A stretch of DNA of 64,000 nt from Thauera sp. (GTDB taxonomy: Bacteria; Pseudomonadota; Gammaproteobacteria; Burkholderiales; Rhodocyclaceae). The notes under the pieces are model-generated. The model was not told where the DNA came from, did not search any database, and saw only the letters and a list, made by a program, of their open reading frames with translations. Positions 1-9,363 of this stretch are shown piece by piece (position 1 is the first letter of the stretch; each line of letters opens with the position of its first letter). The position numbers and the translations under genes were made by a program. The stretch covers positions 1 to 64,000 of the forward strand of contig JAFLDS010000013.1 in NCBI GenBank assembly GCA_017302295.1, in the 5' to 3' direction.

Positions 1-1
1 G

Positions 2-766
2 GGGGTGGGGGGGGATTATCTCGCCAGCCTGGTGCGGGCGGGGGTGGGGGGCTTCCATCTGGCCGAGTTCGACGAGTTCGAGCTGGCGAACTTCAACCGC
101 CAATACGGCGCGAACACGCAGACCATCGGCCGGTGCAAGCTGGACGTGATGGTGGAGTACGCGCTGCAGATCAACCCCGAGCTGCGCATCCAGACTTTTC
201 CCGAGGGCATCAACGAGGGGAACATCGACGCCTATCTGTCGGGCGTCGACCTGGTGGTGGACGGCGTCGACGCCTTCGCGGTCGACATCCATCCGATGCT
301 GGTCAATGCGGCGAGTGCGCGCGGGCTGGCGACGATCGCGGCCGTGCCGCTGGGGCTCGGGGCGGGGGTGCTGGCCTTCGGGCCGCAGGGCATGCCGTAT
401 GCCGACTACTTTGCGATCAGGCCCGAGATGAGCGAGGACGAGAAGATCGTGCAGTTCATGCTCGGCTTCGCGCCCGAGATGTATCACCTGAAGTATCTCG
501 ACCCGAAGTTCATCAACCTGAAGGCGCGCAAGGGGCCGAGCTCGATCGCCGGCTGCAAGCTGTGCACCGGCTTCATCGTCACGCAGGCGCTGATCGCGCT
601 GCTGCACCCCGAGGAGCTGCGCTGTGTACCGTGGTACACCTACCTCGATGCGCGGCTGAGCCGCTTCGTGCACAAGCGTCTTTGGATGGGCAACCGCCAC
701 CCCTTGCAGCGCATCAAGAGCTACGTTGCCAAGAAGCGCCTGGAAAGGCTCGGTCCCGCGTCCTGA
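2..766 (+). CDS. ThiF/MoeB/HesA-family E1-like adenylyltransferase (5' end missing)
   Basis: The frame is open from the first bases, so the true start lies outside the window. The visible part begins inside a glycine-rich nucleotide loop (G-V-G-G). It then shows the E1-like acidic strand (AEFDEFELANFNRQ, with the N-x-N-R-Q pattern) and a DGVDAF segment, as in ThiF, MoeB and HesA proteins, which adenylate the C-terminal carboxylate of a small carrier protein. One C-x-x-C (GCKLC) is visible near residue 185. I do not see the second pair of the usual zinc site. It is followed by LolA-like, outer-membrane and MMPL genes, so it probably belongs to a specialised biosynthesis/export locus and not to thiamine or molybdopterin synthesis. 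The family is clear; the substrate is unknown. Confidence 0.8.
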   Translation, partial: GVGGDYLASLVRAGVGGFHLAEFDEFELANFNRQYGANTQTIGRCKLDVMVEYALQINPELRIQTFPEGINEGNIDAYLSGVDLVVDGVDAFAVDIHPMLVNAASARGLATIAAVPLGLGAGVLAFGPQGMPYADYFAIRPEMSEDEKIVQFMLGFAPEMYHLKYLDPKFINLKARKGPSSIAGCKLCTGFIVTQALIALLHPEELRCVPWYTYLDARLSRFVHKRLWMGNRHPLQRIKSYVAKKRLERLGPAS

Positions 767-857
767 GCCTCGTGGCACGGGCGTCCGCGGCGCGGTGCGT
801 AGGTTAGAATCGTACGGCGCGCGAGCCTTGCGCGGCGCACTTTCGAGGGATCTGACG

Positions 858-1694
858 ATGACGACGACACCAGCGCGTCCCTGCGGGCGGGCGTGGCATA
901 TGCGGGGCGGTCTCGTGGGCCTGCTTGCCGGGCTGTTGATGTGCGCGCAGGCGATGGCCGACGATGCGGGCGCGAAGCTCGCCCAACGGGTGTATGACCG
1001 CGCCGACGGCAACGACGCCTCGTCCGCCGTCACCATGACGCTGACCGAAGAGGGGCGCGCGCCGCGGTCGCGCAGCCTGTTCCTGTACCGGCTGAGCGGG
1101 GCGTCGGGCGAAGTGTCGACGCTGATCCGCTTCACCGAGCCGGCCGACATCGAGGGCACCGGCCTGCTGACGCTCGATGCCGCCGACGGCACCTCGAACC
1201 AATGGATCTACCTTCCGGCGATGCAGCGGGTGCGCAGGGTGGATGCCAACCGCAAGGGCGGCCGCTTCGTGAATTCGGATTACTACTATGAGGATCTGCG
1301 CGATCGCAAGCCGGCCATGGACGCGCATCGCATCATCGGGCGCGAGCGGGTCGGCAAGATCGAGTGCGAGGTGCTCGAGAGCGTTCCGGTCGAGGCGAGC
1401 AATTCGGTGTATCTGCGGCGCGTCAGCTGGATCGATCCGGCAAGCCTGCTGCCGATGCGGGTCGATTTCTTCGAGAAGGACATGGACAAGCCGACCAAGC
1501 GCCTGATCGTCGACAAGCATGAACAGGTCAAGGGTTACTGGACGGTGATGGACAGCACCCTGACCGATCTCGGCAGCGGGCACCAGACCCGGTTGACGGT
1601 CAATCGCATGGTCTACGATCGAGGCCTGCCGGCACGCCTGTTCGGCTCCAAGGCGCTCGAGGAAGAGCGAACGGAAAAGGAGTTCCGGCCCTGA
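858..1694 (+). CDS. LolA-like outer membrane lipoprotein-sorting family protein
   Basis: 278 aa. The ATG at 858 is chosen because it gives a signal peptide (hydrophobic core about residues 17-32, AMA cleavage near 34) and has a GAGGGA ribosome site upstream; the frame itself runs open further upstream. The body has the hallmarks of the LolA-like family that accompanies MMPL exporters: a TMTL strand, EPADIEGTGLL, WIYLPAMQRVRR and DANRKGGRFVNSDYYYEDL. These proteins are periplasmic and are thought to bind a lipid or lipoprotein cargo. It lies between the ThiF-like gene and an outer-membrane protein, with an MMPL exporter next, so a role in carrying a lipidic product from the inner-membrane exporter is likely but inferred. 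Confidence 0.85.
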   Translation: MTTTPARPCGRAWHMRGGLVGLLAGLLMCAQAMADDAGAKLAQRVYDRADGNDASSAVTMTLTEEGRAPRSRSLFLYRLSGASGEVSTLIRFTEPADIEGTGLLTLDAADGTSNQWIYLPAMQRVRRVDANRKGGRFVNSDYYYEDLRDRKPAMDAHRIIGRERVGKIECEVLESVPVEASNSVYLRRVSWIDPASLLPMRVDFFEKDMDKPTKRLIVDKHEQVKGYWTVMDSTLTDLGSGHQTRLTVNRMVYDRGLPARLFGSKALEEERTEKEFRP

Positions 1695-1740
1695 GCCAGG
1701 TTGTGCGCGGGGGCGGACGGTGACATCGAGGGGGTAGCTG

Positions 1741-3018
1741 ATGGTGGAATTTGGCAGGCAGGCGCGCGGCCCGCTGGCAACGGCGCTGGTGGTGGCATTG
1801 GTGGCGGGTTTGCCGATGAGCGGCCTTGCGGCCGACGACGGCGGGGATGCGTTCGCGGCGGGGGTGGACAAGCTCTGGATGGAAGCGGGGCGCATCTTCG
1901 ACCATCCCGACGCGTCGGGCACCGGGCTGCTTCACGGCGCGGTGAGCGCGAAGGGCAGCAGCGGGGCGTTCGAATATGCGCTCGGTGCGCGCTTCGATGC
2001 CAACGCGCAGTTTGGCGACCGCGACTTCACGCGGACGCGGGTCGATTACGGCGAGAACTATCTGCGCTGGCGTGACGACGCCACCCGACTGACGGTCGGT
2101 GCGCAGAACGTGCTGTGGGGCCGGGTGGACGAGATTTCGCCGATCGACCGCATGAGCCGCGCCGACCTCACCCGGGTGATACTCGACAAGCTCCCCGAAC
2201 GCCGGCGCGCCGTGCCGGCCGTGCGTCTGGAGCGCTTCGCCGACGATTTCAAGATCGACGCGGTGTGGCTGCCGACGTTCGACGACGCGGTGATGCCCGA
2301 CCGGCGCAGCGTCTGGAATCCGGTGGATACGCGCGCAGGCCGGCTGCTCGGGATCGGTGACCTGCCCTTGATGAAGGGGTTTCGCGTGAAGGACGCGAAC
2401 CATGACACCGGCGGCGGCGGCGTTCGCCTGACGCGTGGTGGCGACGAACTGGATTACGGCTTCAGCATCCAGCGCGTGCGTCAGTCGCAACCCTACTACC
2501 GCGTCACACCTGGCGTGCTGCAGGCGGTGCATCCCTACAGTACGGTCGTGGGCGCGGAGCTCGAGGCCGAGCGCCTGGGGGCGACCTGGCGCATGGAGGC
2601 GGCGTGGAGCAGTGACGTGCCGGTGACGACGCGCGGCTTCCAGTATCTGACCAAGCCCGGTTTCGATATGGTGGTCGGCGCCGAATTCTTCCCCGGCGAT
2701 GCGGAGACGCGGGTGACCCTGCAACTCGGCGGTCACAGGACCTTCGTCGAGCAGCGTGTGCTGGAGCGCAAGGAGATCTATACCTTCAACGGCGAGATCG
2801 AGCACCCGTTCGCGCACGGGCGCTGGCGCGCGGACCTGCGCTTCGTCGTCGGGCTCGACGAGCGCGATCTGTACCTGAATCCCAAGCTCTCCTACACGGG
2901 CATCGACCAGCACGAGATCTACATCGCCGCGCATCTGTTCGATGGCGCGCAAAAGACGCTGGGCGGTTTCTACGACCGCAATGATCTGGTGATGGTGGGC
3001 TGGCAGGCGAAATTCTGA
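1741..3018 (+). CDS. probable outer-membrane beta-barrel protein (DUF1302-like)
   Basis: 425 aa with a cleavable signal peptide (about residues 1-31, LPMSGLA-A). The start ATG follows a strong GAGGGGG ribosome site. The rest is made of alternating amphipathic strands rich in Asp, Arg, Tyr and Gly, with a final strand ending in Phe (VGWQAKF). This is typical of proteins folded by the Bam complex. The segment WGRVDEISPIDRMSRADLTR resembles DUF1302-type proteins found beside MMPL/RND exporters. Position between a LolA-like protein and an RND exporter suggests it is the outer-membrane partner of that export system. No enzymatic motif is seen. The barrel assignment is from sequence pattern only. 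Confidence 0.65.
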   Translation: MVEFGRQARGPLATALVVALVAGLPMSGLAADDGGDAFAAGVDKLWMEAGRIFDHPDASGTGLLHGAVSAKGSSGAFEYALGARFDANAQFGDRDFTRTRVDYGENYLRWRDDATRLTVGAQNVLWGRVDEISPIDRMSRADLTRVILDKLPERRRAVPAVRLERFADDFKIDAVWLPTFDDAVMPDRRSVWNPVDTRAGRLLGIGDLPLMKGFRVKDANHDTGGGGVRLTRGGDELDYGFSIQRVRQSQPYYRVTPGVLQAVHPYSTVVGAELEAERLGATWRMEAAWSSDVPVTTRGFQYLTKPGFDMVVGAEFFPGDAETRVTLQLGGHRTFVEQRVLERKEIYTFNGEIEHPFAHGRWRADLRFVVGLDERDLYLNPKLSYTGIDQHEIYIAAHLFDGAQKTLGGFYDRNDLVMVGWQAKF

Positions 3019-3046
3019 CGTAGCCAGGCGGCTTAGCGGGCTCTCT

Positions 3047-5365
3047 ATGCGCAATTCCTTGTTCCAGTCGCTCAAGCTGGCGGTCATGCAGCCGCACCTG
3101 ATTCGCTGGCGGCCGGCGCTGGTGATCATCGTTGTTGCGCATGTGATCTTCGGCGCCATGCTGTTGCGGCTCGACATCAACAATGCCCCCGGACTCTACT
3201 TTCCGTCGGACGCCCCGGCGACGGTGCTCGAGCGGGAACTGCGCAGGGAGTTTCCGAGCGACGAATTCCTGATCGGGCTGTTTACCGACGAGCACATCTA
3301 CGCCGCGCCCACGCTCGCAGCCATCCATCGGCTTGTCGAGCGCATGGGGCGGCATCCCGACGTCGACCGGGTGTTTTCCGTCACGAGTGTCGAGCACATC
3401 GCCGGCACGGAGGATGGCTTCGTCGTCGAGGCCCTGATCGATCCTGACAAGCTGCAGGTGCAGACCGAGGAGGCGCGCCGGGCCCGGGTGCTTGCCGATC
3501 GCTTCGTGCCGGGCTGGCTCGCCTCGAAGGATGGCAAGTCGCTGGCCGTGGTGGTGCGTACCCGCAAGCTCGATGAGAGCCGGCAGCGACAGTCGATCGA
3601 GCGTGAGTTCCTTGCTGCGGCGGCCGACGAGAAGCTGCAGGACAAGCTCGTGGCGGTGGCAGGAACCGTCGCGCTCGACGCGGCGGAGCTGCGCTCGATG
3701 CTGCACGACACGCTGCTGTTCACCCCCCTCGTGATGGGGCTTGGGCTCGCGCTGCTTTACTGGGTGGTGGGCCGGGTCGTGCCGGTCGTGATCGGCGCCG
3801 TGGCGATGAGCACCGTTGTGGTGGTCTGCGTGGGGCTGCTCGCGGCCGTTGGCCAGCCCTACACGCTGGTCACGGCGATGACGCCCACCTTGCTGTCGGC
3901 CTACACCGTTTCGAACCTGCTGCACCTCTACGCGGCTGCAAAGCGCATGCAGGACTTGGGATTCCGCCGGCCCAAGCGCATCGTCTTCGCCTTGCAGAGC
4001 GTGCATGCACCGTCCATGTTCAATGTGCTCACGACCGCGGCCGGCATGTTGAGCCTGGTGCTGGTGCAGATTCCGCCGATCCAGGTCTTCGGCGTGATTG
4101 CCGCGGTTGGGGTGGTCACAATCTACTTCGTGGTGTTCTATCTCGTCCCGGCCCTGTTGATGAAGTTCGACAACCGGCGCTGGCCCAAGAGCGGTTCCGG
4201 TTTCGCGTGGACGCGACGGTTTTCTTTCGCGCTGGCGCGCATTGGCATGCGCCAGGCAGGATGGGTGGCAGGTGGTGCCCTGGTTGCGGTGATCGCGGCG
4301 CTGCCGATGGTGCTGAGCGTCGAGGCCGAGTCGGACTTGTTGAAGTTCTTCGGCGAGCGTCACCCGCTGACCCTGGCGACAGCGAAGGTCGAGTCCGAAC
4401 TCGTCGGTGTGACGGCGCTCGAGATCGTCGTCGACGGTCCAGGCCGCGACGCATTCAAGAACGCGAAGCGCCTGCAGGCGATCAAGGCGCTGCAGGAGCG
4501 CGTCGAGGCCCTGCCGGCCGTCGACCGGAGCTTGTCGATGATGGACATCGTCGAGGAAATGAACTGGGCCTTCAACGAGGAAGATCCGCAGTTCCGCCGC
4601 CTGCCCGACGACGACAAGCTGCTCAGCCAGCTGCTTCTGATCTATGACGGACGCGACGTGCAGGAGCTTGTGAACGGCGAATATCAGCGCATGCGCATCA
4701 TGCTGAACGTCAACGTACATGGCGCGAACGCGATCCAGGGCGTGATCGAGCAGATCGAGGCGCTCATCGCAACGGTCGATGCCCCGGACCTCAAATGGCA
4801 GATCGGTGGTTACGGGCGCCTGTTCGCCGATCAGGAAGATCTGCTGGTCGTTGGCCAGTTGCACAGCTTCATCGGCGCATTTGGCCAGATCTTCATTCTG
4901 CTGGTGCTGCTGTGGCGCTCATTCCCGGCTGCGGTGATCGGCATGCTGCCCAACCTGGCGCCGCTGTATTTCGTGTTCGCCCTGATGGGAGCCGCCGGCA
5001 TCTACCTCGACATGGCGACAGTGCTCATTGCTGGCGTGGTGCTGGGCATCACCGTCGACGACACCATCCACCTCTTCCATAGCTACCTGCATCGCCGCGC
5101 CCAGGGTCACAGCGCCGTGTTTGCGGTCGCGCGCAGCTTTGAGGCGTCCGGGCGCGCCGTCGTTGCGGTGTCCTTGTTGCTGGTGTCCCAGTTCGTGGTC
5201 CTGTCTACCTCGGCCTTCGTGCCCACGTCCAACTTCGGCATGCTCACCGCCATCGGCCTGCTGTCGGGCCAACTCATGGAACTGCTGTTGTTGCCCGCGC
5301 TGCTGGTCCTGTGGAGTCGCGTGCGCCTGCCGTGGGGACGACGGGAGAACCCCGCGAAGCACTAG
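3047..5365 (+). CDS. MMPL/RND superfamily exporter
   Basis: 772 aa inner-membrane protein with the duplicated RND layout. A first membrane segment lies near residues 25-45, followed by a large periplasmic loop. A block of membrane helices (about 225-370) contains the MTPTLLSAYTVSNLLHLY stretch. A second periplasmic loop follows, then a second helix block (about 620-760) with GVVLGITVDDTIHLF, the acidic pair expected in proton-driven MMPL proteins. Members move lipids, polyketides or hopanoids out of the inner membrane. It is the last gene of the rightward group (ThiF-like, LolA-like, barrel) and ends in a CTAG shared with the stop codon of the opposing gene. Confidence 0.88.
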   Translation: MRNSLFQSLKLAVMQPHLIRWRPALVIIVVAHVIFGAMLLRLDINNAPGLYFPSDAPATVLERELRREFPSDEFLIGLFTDEHIYAAPTLAAIHRLVERMGRHPDVDRVFSVTSVEHIAGTEDGFVVEALIDPDKLQVQTEEARRARVLADRFVPGWLASKDGKSLAVVVRTRKLDESRQRQSIEREFLAAAADEKLQDKLVAVAGTVALDAAELRSMLHDTLLFTPLVMGLGLALLYWVVGRVVPVVIGAVAMSTVVVVCVGLLAAVGQPYTLVTAMTPTLLSAYTVSNLLHLYAAAKRMQDLGFRRPKRIVFALQSVHAPSMFNVLTTAAGMLSLVLVQIPPIQVFGVIAAVGVVTIYFVVFYLVPALLMKFDNRRWPKSGSGFAWTRRFSFALARIGMRQAGWVAGGALVAVIAALPMVLSVEAESDLLKFFGERHPLTLATAKVESELVGVTALEIVVDGPGRDAFKNAKRLQAIKALQERVEALPAVDRSLSMMDIVEEMNWAFNEEDPQFRRLPDDDKLLSQLLLIYDGRDVQELVNGEYQRMRIMLNVNVHGANAIQGVIEQIEALIATVDAPDLKWQIGGYGRLFADQEDLLVVGQLHSFIGAFGQIFILLVLLWRSFPAAVIGMLPNLAPLYFVFALMGAAGIYLDMATVLIAGVVLGITVDDTIHLFHSYLHRRAQGHSAVFAVARSFEASGRAVVAVSLLLVSQFVVLSTSAFVPTSNFGMLTAIGLLSGQLMELLLLPALLVLWSRVRLPWGRRENPAKH

Positions 5366-6501
5366 GCGGAAGCGCTGTCCAGAGGGGGCCGCCGGAGGTA
5401 GCGATCGAGGACGACGGGCAGGTAGCTCGCCGGGTCAGGCAGCGTGGCGCCGCGCTGCGCCAGCCGCGCGAGATAGTCCGCGTTGCCGAAATCCTGCTGG
5501 TCGGCGAGGTAGTCCATGTAGATCGGCAGGGTGCCGAGGGCACGACGCCTGCGCAAGGGGAGCAGCCAGCCGATGGTGCGGGGCAGGGCCCCGAACCATC
5601 TCCGCGGAATGGTGATGCCCATCGGGACCGGTAGTCCATGGGAGCGGAAGCTTTTCCGCAGGACCTGCTTGAGGTCGACCAGACGCGGAGCGCGCTCGGG
5701 ACCGGAGCACAGGTGGAAGATGCGGCCTGTGGCGTGCGGATCGCGGCTGCTGCTGACGATTTCGTGCGCCACCCAGTCCACCGGGATGACGTCCAGCTTC
5801 ACATCGCCGAAATCGGGGTACAAGCCGAAGGTTCGGCGTCCGGAGAGGATCTCGCAGATGTAGTAGAAGATCTGGAAGTGGATGATGCGCCCGTCGCGGG
5901 AGTCACCAACGACCATGCTCGGTCGGTGCACCGTGATCGGCAGCCCTTCCAGTTCAATGGCGGCGCGAACGAGTTCCTCGGCCTCGGCTTTCGATTGCTC
6001 GTAGGTGTTGTGGAAGGCGCGCGGTTCGTCGATCCAGCGCTCCGGCAGGAGGCCCTGGCGCTTGCCGGCGATGCCGACCGTGCTGACGAACTCCACTTTC
6101 TGCAATGTGCCCTTGGCGGCCAGGCTGCGGGCAAGCGCGAGGATGGCCTGAGCGGAGCCGACCGCCGAGCGGCGGGCGTAATCGAGGGTATCGTTCATGC
6201 GCACGCTGGCGGCGCAGTGAATGATGTGGGTGGTGTCGGTCGCCAGGGCTGCATAGTCCGCGGCGGAGAGGCCGAACTCGGGCTGTGAGGCGTCGCCGCG
6301 CATCGGTTGCAGCCTGCCGCGGGCTTCGGCATCGGGCGAGAGGTGCCAGTATCGGCAGATCTCGTCGAAGCGCTGTGCAAGGTGCTCATCCGATTGAGCC
6401 CGCAGAAGGAGACGTACCCGGGTGTTGCGGTCTCCGAGCAGCATCGGGACGATCGCGCTGCCGACGGCACCCGAGGCGCCCGTGAGAAAATAGCGGTTCA
6501 T
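5362..6501 (-). CDS. NAD(P)-dependent extended SDR, thioester-reductase/epimerase-like
   Basis: 379 aa. The frame is open upstream, but the ATG at 6501 puts the Rossmann motif TGASGAVG at residues 7-14, as in the family. It also forms an ATGA overlap with the stop of the upstream ligase gene. The catalytic pattern is S140-T141, Y167-x-x-x-K171. The protein looks like the NAD-binding-4 / male-sterility type, which reduces acyl-CoA or acyl-carrier thioesters to aldehydes or alcohols, but plain epimerase/ketoreductase activity cannot be excluded. It is co-transcribed with an acyl-CoA ligase and a PP-loop ATPase, so it probably modifies the activated acyl group that the ligase makes. Confidence 0.82.
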   Translation of the reverse strand: MNRYFLTGASGAVGSAIVPMLLGDRNTRVRLLLRAQSDEHLAQRFDEICRYWHLSPDAEARGRLQPMRGDASQPEFGLSAADYAALATDTTHIIHCAASVRMNDTLDYARRSAVGSAQAILALARSLAAKGTLQKVEFVSTVGIAGKRQGLLPERWIDEPRAFHNTYEQSKAEAEELVRAAIELEGLPITVHRPSMVVGDSRDGRIIHFQIFYYICEILSGRRTFGLYPDFGDVKLDVIPVDWVAHEIVSSSRDPHATGRIFHLCSGPERAPRLVDLKQVLRKSFRSHGLPVPMGITIPRRWFGALPRTIGWLLPLRRRRALGTLPIYMDYLADQQDFGNADYLARLAQRGATLPDPASYLPVVLDRYLRRPPLDSASA

Positions 6502-8282
6502 GGCACCTCGATGACGGGCAGCATGGTGAGTGCGGCGCGGGGCTGCTGGGCGGCTCGGCGATACGCCTCGTCGATCGAATCGGAGAATCGGGTTTCGATT
6601 TGCCGGCGCCTGAGCTTGAGGTTGGGGGTCAGCTCGCCGTTGGCGACGGTGAGCGGGTGCGGGGAAACGATCAGTGCGCCGGGGCGCTGGTGGTCCGGTA
6701 ACGCTGCGCACGCGGCGAGGGCGTCGGAGGCGATCGAGTGCTGCAGGGCTGCACCAGCCATCGCTGCGAGGCGAGGATGTCTCGCGTCGAGGGTAAGCAC
6801 AGCGACTGGAAACGGCTGGTCCCGGCCCACGACGACGGCGTGGTCGACGTAGGCGAGCGTCTTGAGTGCGGCTTCGATCGGCACCGGCGCAATGCGGCGG
6901 CCGGTCGACGTCTTGAACACTTCGCTCTTGCGCCCTTCCAGCCAGAGGTAGCCGTCCTCGTCGAGGCGTGCGTAATCGCCGGTGTGCAGGAAGCCTTCGG
7001 CATCGAGGTTGTCGCTGGGCGCGCTGTCGCGATAGTAGCCGCGAAAGACGCCAGGCCCGCGCAGCAGTAGCTCGCGATCGGCGGCAAAACGGAGTTCGTT
7101 GCCGGGCAGGGGGCGGCCCACACTGCCGAAACGGTAATCGTGGAGCTGGTTGATGGCGACGGGCATGACGTTCTCGCTGATGCCATAGGCCTCCAGCACC
7201 AGCCAGCCCAGTCCGTGAAATCGCGCCAGCAGTGAGGCAGGCAAGGGCGCCGAGCCGCTCACCATGAACTGGAGGTCGGGCCCAAGCAGTGCCCGGATGC
7301 GGCGCAACACCTTGTCAGCCAGCGGATGAAGCAGCCGCACCCAGGGGGGCGGCGCAAGGCCGTCGCGCAGGGCAGCCGCACGCCGGCAGCCGATGGCCCA
7401 CGCGGCGTGGGCCATCGCACGCGGCAGCACGGGCTGTCGCTCCAGCTCGGCGACGATGCCGCCGTGCAGCTTGTCGAAGAAGCGCGGCACGCCCACGAAC
7501 AGGGTCGGGCGAATGTCCGGCGTAAGGCGCAGGACTTCCTCCGGCCTGGTGACAAAATAGCTCGTCGCACCGCAACTCATCGCGAACAGGTTCAGGATGC
7601 GCTGGAACAGGTTCGAGATCGGCAGCCAGCACACCATGCGATCACCCTCACGCACCGAGGGAAAGCGTTCGATCAGGGCGTCGGTCGCGAGCAGCAGCTG
7701 CTGGTGCGTGTAGGCGATGCCTTTTGGCTGGCCCGTACTGCCCGACGTGAAAATGATCGTCGCGAGGTCGTCGGGCTGCGGCAGGCGGGAAGACCGTGCC
7801 GGGGGCTGCGGTGTCGTTCCCAGCAGGTCAGCAAGCCAATGCACCGCGCGGGGGCGCACGTCGGCGCGTTCGACGATGATGAAAAGCTCGGCCTGCGGCC
7901 AGAACGCGCTCAGGCGTTCGACATCGGCCAGCGTCTGCACGATCAGCGCCCGCGGTTCGGTGAGCAGAAGAACGTGTCGCAGGTTCTGTTCCGAGTCGTG
8001 GCTGTCGAGCCCGACCACCACGCCCCCGGCGGCGAGGGCAGCCTGATGGCAGTATTCCCATTGCGGGCACGTCGGCAACATGATGGCGATGCGGTCGCCG
8101 GGGCGGACGCCAAGCCCGGTGAAGTTCGCGGCGAGGGTGTCCACGGTGTCGACGGCCTCGCGCCAGCTCACCGCCCGCCATCCTTCGCCGTCCGTTTCCC
8201 GATGCATGAAAGCGGCCGCCGTGGGGCTCAGCAGCGCACGATGGCGCAATCGAGCGGGGACGGTGGGCGGTGGGGCGTCCAT
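6498..8282 (-). CDS. AMP-dependent acyl-CoA/acyl-carrier ligase (long-chain type)
   Basis: 594 aa member of the ANL superfamily, which activates a carboxylic acid as acyl-AMP and transfers it to CoA or a carrier thiol. The AMP-binding core TIIFTSGSTGQPKG is at residues 175-188. Later motifs include VSGSAPLP, EAYGISENV and the HTGDYARLDEDGYLW hinge region. Overall layout is that of long-chain fatty acyl-CoA synthetases, but the usual His in the LP-x-x-H-x-x-x-R motif is Asn here (LPISNLFQR), so the substrate may not be an ordinary fatty acid. It is one base from the stop of the upstream PP-loop gene and overlaps the reductase gene by 4 bases, so the three form one operon. Confidence 0.88.
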   Translation of the reverse strand: MDAPPPTVPARLRHRALLSPTAAAFMHRETDGEGWRAVSWREAVDTVDTLAANFTGLGVRPGDRIAIMLPTCPQWEYCHQAALAAGGVVVGLDSHDSEQNLRHVLLLTEPRALIVQTLADVERLSAFWPQAELFIIVERADVRPRAVHWLADLLGTTPQPPARSSRLPQPDDLATIIFTSGSTGQPKGIAYTHQQLLLATDALIERFPSVREGDRMVCWLPISNLFQRILNLFAMSCGATSYFVTRPEEVLRLTPDIRPTLFVGVPRFFDKLHGGIVAELERQPVLPRAMAHAAWAIGCRRAAALRDGLAPPPWVRLLHPLADKVLRRIRALLGPDLQFMVSGSAPLPASLLARFHGLGWLVLEAYGISENVMPVAINQLHDYRFGSVGRPLPGNELRFAADRELLLRGPGVFRGYYRDSAPSDNLDAEGFLHTGDYARLDEDGYLWLEGRKSEVFKTSTGRRIAPVPIEAALKTLAYVDHAVVVGRDQPFPVAVLTLDARHPRLAAMAGAALQHSIASDALAACAALPDHQRPGALIVSPHPLTVANGELTPNLKLRRRQIETRFSDSIDEAYRRAAQQPRAALTMLPVIEVP

Positions 8283-8283
8283 G

Positions 8284-9363
8284 TCAGTTCCGTCGCAACA
8301 TCGGTGGGTCGTAGGCGCCCTTGGGCAGGGTGATGCGCAGATCGCCTTCTTCCAGTCCCAGCCACGCCATACTGCGCTTCACCTCTCGACCCATGCCGAG
8401 CTTGTTGCGGATCATGAAGTTCACCACTGGCGTCATCAGCTTCCAGTAACCCAGGCTGGCCTTGCCTTCGCGGATCAGCGCGGAGAACTCGGGCGTGTAG
8501 GGGTTGTAGCCGAAGTGGCGGAGGTCCGAATACATCATCAGCCAGTTGATTGGATAGTTGCTGACGATGGGGTTGGCATGGTGGCTGCGCTGCACCAGTC
8601 CGAGCTCGGTGACGCGGCGGATGACTTCGGCCTGATCGTAATCCCAGGCGTGATAGGGCGCGAGATAGCGGGGAAAGCGCGTTCCGCCGGGCAGCGTGAG
8701 CGGATTGTAGAAATGGCTCAGGTCGGCCGCCGAGAAGCCGCCGCATTCGGCGAGATGGGGCGGGGTCCAGTCCTCGCTGCTGATGAGCGCGGGGGAGAAT
8801 TCGTAGAGCATGCGCTCGGGCTCCGGCTGGCCCGGCGAATAGCCGGCGAGCACGAGAGGCACGTTCTTTTCCATTGCCAGCCGGATGGCTGCGCCCTCGA
8901 ACAGCGGGGCATAGACGTAAGACACTGTGTACACCGCGCCGCGCGCTTCCTGGTTGCACAGCAGGTAGCGGAACAGCCGGGTGAGGAAGCCGAAGGCCGG
9001 ACGCCAGACGACGTGATCGATGTCCAGCCGGCGCAGGGCGAGCCGGATGTTGTTCCAGGCTACCGGAGGCAGGTCGATGTCGCAGGTGAAAGCCAGCACG
9101 CGCAGGCCGTAATCGACCTTGAGGCGGTGGAGCAGATAGAGGCTGTCCTTGCCGCCGCTCAGCGGCACGATGCAGTCGTAAGCAGTGCCCGCCGTATTGC
9201 GCGCGGCGCGCAAGGTGCGCTCGAGGTCATCCCGGTGCGGTGCGCTTGCCGAGTGGCCCGGTGGCGAAGTCGCGTACTGGCGGCAGGGGCTGCAGATACC
9301 GCTGGCGTCGATGTCGGCGCCAGGGACGGTTTCCGGCAACAGGCATCGGGTGCATTTCTTCAT
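8284..9363 (-). CDS. PP-loop (AANH) ATPase, N-acetyl sugar amidotransferase-like
   Basis: 359 aa from the ATG at 9363, which places CTRC at residues 4-7 as in relatives; an ATG at 9411 would add 16 residues. The PP-loop SGGKDS is at 69-74. Two cysteine pairs (C4/C7 and C24/C27) precede it and probably bind zinc. The layout matches the N-acetyl sugar amidotransferase (WbuX/PseA-like) family, where the PP-loop adenylates a substrate so an amide or sulfur donor can attack. No sugar-nucleotide or hisH/hisF-like partner genes are nearby. Instead it heads an operon with an acyl ligase and a reductase, so an amidation or thiolation step on an acyl product is possible. That role is inference. Confidence 0.75.
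   Translation of the reverse strand: MKKCTRCLLPETVPGADIDASGICSPCRQYATSPPGHSASAPHRDDLERTLRAARNTAGTAYDCIVPLSGGKDSLYLLHRLKVDYGLRVLAFTCDIDLPPVAWNNIRLALRRLDIDHVVWRPAFGFLTRLFRYLLCNQEARGAVYTVSYVYAPLFEGAAIRLAMEKNVPLVLAGYSPGQPEPERMLYEFSPALISSEDWTPPHLAECGGFSAADLSHFYNPLTLPGGTRFPRYLAPYHAWDYDQAEVIRRVTELGLVQRSHHANPIVSNYPINWLMMYSDLRHFGYNPYTPEFSALIREGKASLGYWKLMTPVVNFMIRNKLGMGREVKRSMAWLGLEEGDLRITLPKGAYDPPMLRRN

Noticed and set aside
2786-4864. A 692-codon minus-strand frame over the MMPL exporter
   Set aside because: The exporter on the plus strand has complete RND motifs; the antisense translation is low-complexity His/Gln/Arg sequence.
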